12,571 nucleotides of DNA, taken from NCBI GenBank assembly GCA_900542595.1, contig UQOB01000037.1, positions 1 to 12,571 on the forward strand, given 5' to 3'. The first letter of the stretch is position 1. Every line of letters begins with the position of its first letter. This DNA comes from an uncultured Mollicutes bacterium (GTDB lineage Bacteria; Bacillota_I; Bacilli_A; RFN20; CAG-826). The notes beneath the pieces are model-generated. The model saw nothing but the letters and a program-made list of their open reading frames with translations. It did not search any database and was not told the DNA's origin. Made by a program: the position numbers and the translations under genes. Below, piece after piece: positions 7,315 to 12,571 of the stretch.

Positions 7315-7902
7315 ATGGGAAGAAGAGCCATCAAGAATCTTGAAGAAAAGATTCTCCAGGAAGTCATCAGACTTACCAACAAAAAGGGGTTGGAGTCGCT
7401 TTTAACAAGAGAGGTCGCCAATAACTTAAAAATCAGTGAACCGACGATTTTCTCGCACTTTAAGACCAAGTATAATCTTTTGATCAATGCTTTCCTTGAA
7501 GCGCATAGCCTCATCAATTTTGACCCCTGCTTACCTTTAAATCGGGAGCCGGAGGAATATGAAAAGGGTTTAGCGAAATTCAAAGAACAATTAGAGAGAA
7601 TGAAAGACAATATGGAACCCTTATCCTATATCGTTCAATATCTTTCATCCCCTTATTTCGCCGAAAACACCATCGAACAGGCCAACGGCATGTTTAGGTC
7701 GAAGATTAACGAAGTGTTGAGAAATTTAGAGATTGAGCTCACCTTAGAAAAGCAAAACCATATCTCACTTCTTTATCTTAACGCGTTAGCCTTCGTCACC
7801 AATATTCTCCTTAAAGCGGAGAACTTGATCGACGATAAAATTAAAAGAGATTATAACTTCTTAATCGGTGGTTTTATCTCTTTTGTCGAACAAGCCGCTT
7901 AA
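7315..7902 (+). CDS. TetR-family transcriptional regulator
   Basis: This is a 195-residue protein with an N-terminal TetR-type helix-turn-helix. After a basic start and the helix LEEKILQEVIRLTNKKG, the recognition unit TREVANNLKISEPTIFSHFK spans about 31-50. The remainder is helical and divergent, as usual for the ligand- and dimer-forming domain. The start lies 1 nt after the ligase stop codon, with GGAGGAGAGG 12-22 nt upstream inside the ligase reading frame, so translation is probably coupled. Being last in the acyltransferase/ligase operon, it probably controls that operon in response to a fatty acid, an acyl-CoA or a related hydrophobic ligand. The ligand is inferred from context only. 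Its TAA stop overlaps the stop of the convergent DUF3737 gene. Confidence 0.85.
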   Translation: MGRRAIKNLEEKILQEVIRLTNKKGLESLLTREVANNLKISEPTIFSHFKTKYNLLINAFLEAHSLINFDPCLPLNREPEEYEKGLAKFKEQLERMKDNMEPLSYIVQYLSSPYFAENTIEQANGMFRSKINEVLRNLEIELTLEKQNHISLLYLNALAFVTNILLKAENLIDDKIKRDYNFLIGGFISFVEQAA

Positions 7903-8747
7903 TTACGCACGATAACTTTCCCGTTCACCGGATAGACGTTATCACCGATGATCACTTCCGTTGGTTCATCGATGATAATCGTCCCGCTGGACGGGTTTTT
8001 AATTGATTTTAAGGTTCCTTTGAGTTCGACGTCACAAGACGAATATTCAAAAGCTAAATCGCAGTCTTCCATCGTGCAGTTCTTCATCACGAGGTTTTTA
8101 ACGTAGCAGAGAGGTTGGGTGCCGCTGATTTTGCAGTTAATGAAGGTGATGTTCTCACTGAACCAAGCTAAATATTCCCCTTTGACGATGCAGTTCTTAA
8201 CCGTGACGTTCTTACTGTGCCAAAAGGCATCTTTCGTATCGAGGACACTATCTTCAATCGTCAAATTATCGATGTATTGGAAAGAATATTTACCCTTAAA
8301 GTTAATGTTTCTTAAGGTGATGTTTTTACTATCTAAAAAAGCGTAAACGCTATCGAGGTAGAAATCTTCCCCTTTAATCCCATCGTTCTTCCAACCGAAT
8401 TCGGGAGATACGATATGGCCCCCTTTAATTTCGATGTCCGTGCATTCTCTTAAGGTTTTAATGTTATTAAAGTCGTTATTGATCAGTTTTAGGTGGTGAC
8501 AATACCAGAGGGGCGCTCGCGCGTTATCTAAGAACTTGCATTCTTCCACTTTTAAGTTATGGCCGTGCCACAAGGGATATCGAAGATTAAAAAGGCAGCT
8601 TTTAGCCACACAGTCACGGGTTTCCTTCATCACCGATTCCCCGTCCGGTTCCCCTTCAAAGTTACAATAGCTAACTTCCGTATCTTTTAAGTTATATAAA
8701 CTTCTCTCTTCCGAGAAATGTTGGTTTTCAATCTTATGTGCTTTCAT
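7899..8747 (-). CDS. DUF3737 family right-handed beta-helix protein
   Basis: This is a 282-residue protein built from about ten short repeats of roughly 20 residues. The typical pattern is an aromatic pair, Asn-hydrophobic-x-hydrophobic, then Cys, for example PLWHGHNLKVEECKF, PLWYCHHLKLINNDF and YLAWFSENITFINCKI. This is the coil pattern of a pectate-lyase-like right-handed beta-helix and matches the DUF3737 family found in Firmicutes and Bacteroidetes. The biochemical role of that family is not known to me. No signal peptide or membrane segment is visible, so it should be cytoplasmic. A TTG 12 nt upstream is in frame, but GGAGAA at 8752-8757 is placed correctly for the ATG at 8747, which I chose. 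The gene is monocistronic and converges with the TetR gene, sharing 4 nt. Catalytic carbohydrate binding is possible but not shown by any motif. Confidence 0.82.
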   Translation of the reverse strand: MKAHKIENQHFSEERSLYNLKDTEVSYCNFEGEPDGESVMKETRDCVAKSCLFNLRYPLWHGHNLKVEECKFLDNARAPLWYCHHLKLINNDFNNIKTLRECTDIEIKGGHIVSPEFGWKNDGIKGEDFYLDSVYAFLDSKNITLRNINFKGKYSFQYIDNLTIEDSVLDTKDAFWHSKNVTVKNCIVKGEYLAWFSENITFINCKISGTQPLCYVKNLVMKNCTMEDCDLAFEYSSCDVELKGTLKSIKNPSSGTIIIDEPTEVIIGDNVYPVNGKVIVRN

Positions 8748-8764
8748 GATGTTCTCCAAACATA

Positions 8765-8770
8765 ATTATA
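8765..8770 (-). promoter_or_regulatory. -10 box of the DUF3737 gene
   Basis: A perfect TATAAT on the minus strand lies 17 nt before the ATG, with the Shine-Dalgarno GGAGAA in between. No good -35 is seen at 16-18 nt. A perfect TTGACA lies only 7 nt upstream (8778-8783), too close to act with this box. Confidence 0.45.
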
Positions 8771-9188
8771 AAACGAGTGTCAAGCCACCAAAGATAATAA
8801 AAAAGGCCAAGGCGCATAAAGTTATCGGATACTGGGATTCGATAAAAGTACACGTCCTGCCTTTATAGAGATATGGGCATTATTTGTGCAAAGAAGTTGT
8901 CTTCTTTATTTAACAATAACCGATTTTTTACAAATGGAAAGGGCAGAATGTCCGTTTTAGACCGTTTACCCCCTTCCGTAACAAAAATTGTGTCATTTTG
9001 ACCCGATTTTTTAGACAGTGTCAAAGAAAATCGAAATGAAATTGACCCTAAAATCTCTGAAATTTAGATAAATCGGGCCCCTTGACGAGGGTCTTAAATC
9101 AATATTTATAGAAAACATCTTTTTGCATTATGAACAAAAAATAGGTCAAAAAATATAAATAACCCTAAATCATTTCTTCCATTCATCC
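8771..9188. other. Intergenic region with nested inverted repeats
   Basis: Between the divergent DUF3737 and ogt genes lie about 420 nt rich in potential structure. AAAGAAG/CTTCTTT (8890-8896, 8901-8907) form a perfect hairpin with a TTGT loop. GGGCA/TGTCC (8941-8945, 8949-8953) form a second, with one G-T pair. TTTGAC/GTCAAA (8997-9002, 9020-9025) and CGATTTT/AAAATCG (9004-9010, 9027-9033) interleave in pseudoknot order. GACCCT/AGGGTC (9044-9049, 9088-9093) enclose the last part. CGATTTTTTA occurs twice as a direct repeat (8921-8930, 9004-9013). This may be a structured RNA, a small mobile repeat or the remains of a gene. No known riboswitch or RNA class is recognised. Confidence 0.4.
8873..9067 (+). 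pseudogene. Possible broken small ORF in the intergenic region
   Basis: An ATG at 8873 opens 42 codons (beginning MGIICAKKLSSLFNNN) and stops at a TGA (8999-9001). The same frame then continues for 21 more sense codons, beginning PDFLDSVKENRNEID, to a TAG at 9065-9067. The two parts read like one protein tail interrupted by TGA, which is a stop in the other genes here. There is no Shine-Dalgarno and no recognised family. It could be a remnant of a transposon or repeat-encoded protein, or simply an open frame by chance. Confidence 0.25.
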
Positions 9189-9194
9189 TATACT
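9189..9194 (+). promoter_or_regulatory. -10 box of ogt
   Basis: TATACT (5 of 6 to consensus) ends 6 nt before the ATG at 9201, so the predicted transcript starts at the start codon. The -35 position (about 9166-9171) is poor. A TTGACG at 9082-9087 is too far upstream to serve this box. Confidence 0.45.
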
Positions 9195-9200
9195 AATTCC

Positions 9201-9644
9201 ATGGCTCGTCTTAATTGTCCTTTGCTCGGTATGTCCTTCGCCTTAGAAGAGAAGAATGGGAAACTTGTTTCTTATATGCCAGGAATGACTATTAAAGAAG
9301 AACCTACTCCCCTTCTTTTAAAAGCGAAACAAGAACTAGAAGAATATCAAAGAGGCGAAAGAAAGAGTTTTGATATACCCTTAGATCCTCCGGTTACCGA
9401 CTTTGCTAAAAGAATGTATAAAGAACTTTTAAAAGTCGGTTTTGGGGAAACAATTACTTATGGTGAATTAGCGAAGAGACTAAATCAGAAAGGCGCGAGA
9501 GGGGTCGCGGCCGCTCTCCATGTTAACCATATAATTCTCTTTATCCCCTGCCACCGGGTCGTCGCTAAAAATGGCTTAGGCGGCTTCGGCATCGGTGACC
9601 ACGTTAAAAAGTTGCTTCTCGAGCATGAAGCTAAATATAAATAA
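9201..9644 (+). CDS. ogt: Methylated-DNA-[protein]-cysteine S-methyltransferase
   Basis: This 147-residue suicide enzyme takes methyl or larger alkyl groups from O6-alkylguanine in DNA onto its own cysteine. The active site FIPCHRVV carries the acceptor Cys117 with His118 and Arg119. Upstream are FGETITYGELAKRL with Tyr87, the probable helix-turn-helix arginine finger Arg100 in GARGVAAAL, and Asn109 of the Asn hinge. Downstream are the GGFG loop (127-130) and the C-terminal LLLEHE. Length and layout fit Ogt-type single-domain enzymes with a short N-terminal domain; no AdaA domain is fused. The ATG has no Shine-Dalgarno, and a TATACT -10 box lies 6 nt before it, so the mRNA is probably leaderless. 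It is followed by a strong terminator and appears monocistronic. Confidence 0.92.
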   Translation: MARLNCPLLGMSFALEEKNGKLVSYMPGMTIKEEPTPLLLKAKQELEEYQRGERKSFDIPLDPPVTDFAKRMYKELLKVGFGETITYGELAKRLNQKGARGVAAALHVNHIILFIPCHRVVAKNGLGGFGIGDHVKKLLLEHEAKYK

Positions 9645-9720
9645 TATAATATTTGCAGAGATTTTCTAAATTTTAATAGTAAATATCAAGATTTCGGAGA
9701 TTATAACGAAAACATCAAAA

Positions 9721-9745
9721 AAGCCGCAAAAGCGGCTTCTTTTTA
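9721..9745. terminator. Bidirectional intrinsic terminator between ogt and the LRR gene
   Basis: A perfect 7-bp GC-rich stem, AAGCCGC (9721-9727) and GCGGCTT (9732-9738), encloses an AAAA loop. On the plus strand it is followed by CTTTTTAT, and on the minus strand by a run of T, so it can end both ogt and the convergent lipoprotein operon. The LRR stop codon lies 19 nt away. Confidence 0.9.
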
Positions 9746-9763
9746 TAGATTTCTCGATATTTC

Positions 9764-11514
9764 TTAGAGAGAACTAACGGCTAAATCGCCATCGGTGCAA
9801 TGGATGACTCCATCCTTGATCGTAGTATTATAAGCCCAACTACCAGCCCCACCTTCCATCTCGTTTTCCGGATGTAAATCGATGGCCTTAAATTGTTCCA
9901 TCGTTCCAAGATAGACGAGCTCAAGAGGCTTTTCAAAGCTCTTAAAAGCGGAAGAAATAGAAACCACAGAGGTCGGTATCGTAATCTTCGACAACTCTTT
10001 ATTAAAGTTAAAAGAATTAGTCGCTAAATGGCTGACGTCGCTCGGAATTACGAATTCCGCTTCCGCGTATCCATAAGGATAAGTAATTAAGGTTTTCTTA
10101 CTGCCATCAAGCTCATAGAGAACCCGATCGATAATCTTGTATTTATCATTTTCTTCAATCGTGAAGTTATCTTCCGTAGAACCAATTAAGGTCACCCCCG
10201 CGAAAGGATTATTTTCCCCGATATATGTGATTGTACTCGGGAGATTAATGCTCCTGATTTTAGCGGCCCGTTCAAAGGCTAAAGAGTCGATAGTTTCGAG
10301 TCCTTCATTGAATTCCACCGTCACTAAATCTTGGCAAAGCGCGAACGCGCTTTCTTCGATATTCTATAAAGTGGATGGGAAGGCAATGGAAGTGATAGGA
10401 GACCCACTGAAGGCTTGGATACCGATGGTTTCTAAGCCCTCATGGAGAGTGATTTTTTGTAACTTAAAGTTAAAGTAAAACGCGTTAGTTGAAACTTCTT
10501 TTAAGGACGAAGGAATATCAATTTCAGTGAGACCCGTCGAATAGAAAGCTTCGCTTCCCATACTGATGAGCCCCGTTAAGTCGATATGCCGTAAACTGGA
10601 GCAGTTCTTAAAAGCGCTGCTGCCGATCGATTCAATACCACCTTTGAAGTTGATATTAGAAATTCTCGATCTTAAGAAAGCTTCATCCCCGATCGTTTTA
10701 AGCGATTCTGGGCAAGTAATGTCAGTAATCCGACTTTCTAAGAAAGCTCCTTTAAGAATACCGACAGTTCCATCAATAATCTCGTAAGTCGTCGAATTAA
10801 AGCCATACGGCATCGCGACTAATTCGTTCTTCTTTGAATAAAGAACCCCGTCATGACTAACGTAATAAGCGGAATCTTCATCGACGGAAATACTTTCTAA
10901 GGTTCGGCATTGAAGGAAAGCGTCCGCAGTAACACTTTGGATGTTCTTGGAAAGATGAATTTCCTTGGCTTCTAAACCAAAGAAAGCGGAATCTTCAATC
11001 GAAGTAATCGGGTACATCTTACCATCATGCTCAGCTTCTAAAGGCACTTCAACCGGATCAGCGTGATTACTGGATTTATAAGACACGATAGGAAAACTTT
11101 GGCTCATTTCATCGAATCTTAAGGTGAAGTCATTGAGCAAGGTTTTGGCTTGTTCAAAGGTGACGCTTAAAGTGTTCACCCCTGCTTTCACCTTCACGTA
11201 CGCATAATCGTTTTGAAGGCTTAGAGGTTCATTGTTAAAACTCGCTGTTCCGACGTAATACCCGGTCGCAGCTTTAGCGTAAAGCGCGATATCGGTCCCG
11301 ACTTCGAGCTCACTGAACGTTTCTTCCGTTATAGTGACACCATTCGAAAAAATAGAAACAACCCCTTCCCCAACGACCTTAAGTTGAAGGCTAACTTCTC
11401 CTTCGGTGATCGAGGCACTAGTGGAGGTGTTTGCCCACCGGTCGACGAACTGACAGGCGTCGTACAGCCGGTGAGGAGAAATAAAAATAAGAATAAGAGA
11501 CTCTTCTTGTTCAT
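9764..11514 (-). pseudogene. BspA-like leucine-rich-repeat lipoprotein, disrupted
   Basis: If repaired, this would be a cell-surface lipoprotein of about 583 residues. It begins MNKKSLLFLFLFLLTGC, a lipoprotein signal peptide with Cys17 as the lipidated residue, then a Ser/Thr linker. Next comes a beta-rich segment resembling InlB-type bacterial repeats, coded at about 11425-11160. The remainder is BspA-type repeats (LRR_5) with units such as LKTIGDEAFLRSRISNINF, FPSTL and IPSSLKEVSTNAFYFNF. The C-terminus is typical of BspA relatives (VIHCTDGDL). Two lesions break it. The signal-peptide frame must lose one base (or gain two) around 11400-11440 to join the main frame. A TAG at 10364-10366 also interrupts the repeats, in FPSTL-stop-NIEESAF, with the frame open on both sides. 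It starts 2 nt after the upstream lipoprotein stop, so the two formed an operon. Sequencing error is the main alternative. Confidence 0.82.
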
Positions 11515-11516
11515 CG

Positions 11517-12061
11517 TTAGGCCGTTAACCCGCTAATGGTGTAATCACCAAGCGAATAAGTTAAGCTCACTTTCCCTTGATAAATACCGGTAGAAAGGGT
11601 GTCGATATAGCCGTAAGGCATGACGATCGTTAAGGAGTTATCACTATTGATTGTGACATCGATCGAAGCGATACCATTCAAGGAGACAGCCTCTAAGAGA
11701 TATGGCCGTTTAGTGATCGAAAGAGCGCTCGCTAAGGTAGAGATAAGTTCTTCCTTCGCTTCGTAGGCATTGGTTTCACTATTTTTATCAAAGAGTAACC
11801 ACTAACCATCGCAATGTCTGGGGTCATATCGCTATAGGTATAGTAATTGTTATAGGTCGAGGGGAATCTGACTAAAAAATCGTCCCCTTCCCCTTCGGTG
11901 ATGTTGCCTTCATAGGCGACAAAGCTATTACTATCACCAAAGTCCAAAGAATTGGAAGAAGAATTACCTGCATCAGAATTATTGACTTCGTTGTTTGGTG
12001 TACAAGAATCCAATAAAGACAGTGAAAGTGTAAAAACTAACGAAAGAAGAGAACGTTTCAT
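11517..12061 (-). pseudogene. Unknown small lipoprotein, frameshifted
   Basis: The gene begins MKRSLLSLVFTLSLSLLDSC, a lipoprotein-type signal with Cys20 and an unusual Asp at the -2 position, then an Asn/Ser-rich linker. AGGTGG (12068-12073) lies 6 nt before the ATG. After ...DIAMVSG the frame runs into a short unlikely tail ending at 11732. The next frame continues as LLFDKNSETNAYEAKEELI and on to LGDYTISGLTA, ending with TAA at 11517-11519. Restoring one base between about 11785 and 11804 would give some 181 residues. I recognise no family. It heads the operon with the LRR lipoprotein and is probably exported with it. Pseudogene or indel error in the assembly cannot be told apart from this sequence. 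Confidence 0.75.
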
Positions 12062-12077
12062 ACTTCACCACCTCTAC

Positions 12078-12096
12078 TTGCATCCTATTTATGCAA
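12078..12096. repeat. Inverted repeat upstream of the lipoprotein operon
   Basis: TTGCAT (12078-12083) and ATGCAA (12091-12096) are perfect arms around a 7-nt centre. The repeat lies 16-35 nt before the lipoprotein ATG and just upstream of its Shine-Dalgarno, overlapping or next to the likely promoter (TATATT at about 12097-12102, minus strand). It could be an operator or a leader hairpin. Confidence 0.4.
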
Positions 12097-12319
12097 TATA
12101 GAAAAAGTAATTTATCCTTTGTTACTTTTAATCATTCATATACCTCAAGTCTTTATTTCGAATAGGATTAAAAAATGATAAACCGCTTTTTGTCCTTGGT
12201 CCGACGTAATTTTTAAGGGTCCCTTTCATCGATAAAATAAATTTATAAAAATGAACCGTTTATCCATGGCACTTCTTTAAATGATTGATCGATAAAAATA
12301 AGAGAACTCTAAATAGATT
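12097..12319. other. AT-rich intergenic DNA without a recognised gene
   Basis: No ORF, RNA gene or clear repeat is recognised in these 220 nt. On the minus strand a weak -10-like TATATT lies at the left end, next to the inverted repeat upstream of the lipoprotein operon. Stretches such as AGGGTCC and ATCGATAAA (twice, near 12229 and 12290) recall the GGGTC and GATAAAT pieces of the 9.0-kb intergenic region, but the likeness is too short to claim a shared element. Confidence 0.4.
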
Positions 12320-12321
12320 AC

Positions 12322-12349
12322 ATAAAAGAAAAAACGCCATAAGTGGCGT
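12322..12349 (-). terminator. Intrinsic terminator of the tRNA-Ser gene
   Basis: On the minus strand, ACGCCA and TGGCGT (12334-12339 and 12344-12349 on the plus strand) form a 6-bp stem with a 4-nt loop. It starts 11 nt after the tRNA CCA end and is followed by TTTTTTCTTTTAT. Confidence 0.88.
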
Positions 12350-12360
12350 CATTTTCTAAT

Positions 12361-12452
12361 TGGCGGAGGCATCGAGATTCGAACTCGAGCGCCGGGAGAC
12401 CCGACCTAACAGGTTAGCAACCTGCCCCCTTCGGCCTCTTGGGTATGCCTCC
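12361..12452 (-). tRNA. tRNA-Ser, anticodon GCU
   Basis: This 92-nt gene decodes AGC and AGU serine codons. The acceptor arms GGAGGCA and TGCCTCC pair fully, with discriminator G and an encoded CCA end. The anticodon stem GCAGG/CCTGT surrounds loop TTGCTAA (12414-12420), with anticodon GCT at 12416-12418. A long variable arm (CGGG-TCT-CCCG) marks the class II fold of serine tRNAs. The T arm TCGAG-TTCGAAT-CTCGA is perfect. Confidence 0.97.
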
Positions 12453-12460
12453 GTGCTTTG

Positions 12461-12468
12461 ATAATATA
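12461..12468 (-). promoter_or_regulatory. Probable -10 region of the tRNA-Ser gene
   Basis: On the minus strand, overlapping TATATT (12463-12468) and TATTAT (12461-12466) lie 8-10 nt upstream of the tRNA 5' end, the usual distance for a tRNA promoter. A -35 is not clear in the AT-rich DNA beyond. Confidence 0.4.
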
Positions 12469-12534
12469 CACTAATTTTAAAAATAAATCATTCTTTTTTA
12501 TGAAGAGAAAAACATTTGTGACTTGTAATAGTAA

Positions 12535-12571
12535 ATGCAACTTATCCTTCCGAAATTGCCTTTAGTTCTAG
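12535..12571 (+). CDS. Possible 5' end of a gene running off the window
   Basis: An ATG at 12535 opens MQLILPKLPLVL and stays open to the edge. There is no Shine-Dalgarno, but TGTAAT (12524-12529) ends 5 nt before it, the same layout as the other leaderless-looking starts here. The start LPLVL followed by a codon beginning with G would suit a Maf-type nucleotide pyrophosphatase (LVLASxSPRR). Twelve residues cannot establish that, and it may be chance. Confidence 0.22.
   Translation, partial: MQLILPKLPLVL

Noticed and set aside
8748..8759. TTG start giving four extra residues on the DUF3737 protein
   Set aside because: The Shine-Dalgarno GGAGAA lies between the TTG and the ATG at 8747, at the right distance for the ATG only.
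8831..8850. tRNA T-arm-like GGGATTCGAT on the plus strand (ATCGAATCCC on the minus strand)
   Set aside because: No acceptor, anticodon or D arm can be built around it, so it is neither a tRNA nor a clear tRNA fragment.
8999..9001. TGA read as tryptophan (genetic code 4)
   Set aside because: Both ABC genes end in TGA at positions that fit the family length, and tryptophan is written TGG in the genes I examined.
9764..11197. Reading the LRR locus as two separate intact genes starting at GTG codons
   Set aside because: Both pieces are in the same frame, the proposed GTG starts lack ribosome binding sites, and the repeat pattern and surface-protein layout run through the TAG.
11517..12061. Phase-variable switching of the lipoprotein genes
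   Set aside because: There is no long homopolymer, tandem repeat or invertible segment at either frameshift.
1..12571. CRISPR array, insertion sequence or prophage
   Set aside because: No regular repeat-spacer series, no transposase or integrase and no terminal repeats with target duplication were seen.

Overview
The window is a 12.6-kb piece of a Firmicutes/Mollicutes-type chromosome, most like an uncultured gut member of the Bacilli (the RF39, RFN20 or Erysipelotrichales/Acholeplasmatales neighbourhood). This placement is inferred from moderate-to-low GC, Bacilli-type Shine-Dalgarno and -10 sequences, AT-rich intergenic DNA, a BspA-type leucine-rich lipoprotein and a DUF3737 protein. Both ABC genes end in TGA, and tryptophan is written TGG in the genes examined, so the TGA=Trp code of Mycoplasma does not apply.

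Left part (1-4633): a minus-strand operon encodes the two halves of a heterodimeric ABC exporter, overlapping by ATGA. Divergent from it is a membrane PAP2-type lipid phosphatase. The 57 bp between the two start codons carry a dyad-symmetric pair of overlapping, opposed promoters. Each -10 box lies so close to its ATG that both mRNAs are predicted to be leaderless or nearly so.

Middle (4634-8760): a plus-strand operon encodes a DUF1624/HGSNAT-like membrane acyltransferase, an AMP-forming acyl-CoA ligase and a TetR-type regulator. Together they suggest activation of a carboxylic acid to a thioester, transfer to a membrane-associated acceptor, and local control. The operon ends tail to tail, with overlapping stop codons, against a minus-strand DUF3737 beta-helix protein.

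Right part (8760-12571): a 440-bp intergenic region holds several inverted repeats and a broken ORF-like stretch. It is followed by an O6-alkylguanine-DNA alkyltransferase gene (ogt), also with a leaderless-looking start. After a bidirectional terminator comes a minus-strand operon of two lipoprotein genes, a BspA-like LRR protein and a small unknown lipoprotein. Both are broken: two frameshifts and one in-frame TAG in total, so a surface-protein locus appears to be decaying (or the assembly has errors). A tRNA-Ser(GCU) gene with its terminator follows, and a possible plus-strand gene start runs off the right edge.

No CRISPR array, complete insertion sequence or prophage gene is visible. The least explained parts are the symmetric leaderless divergent promoter, the structured intergenic region near 8.9-9.1 kb, the acyltransferase/ligase/TetR operon and the decaying lipoprotein operon.
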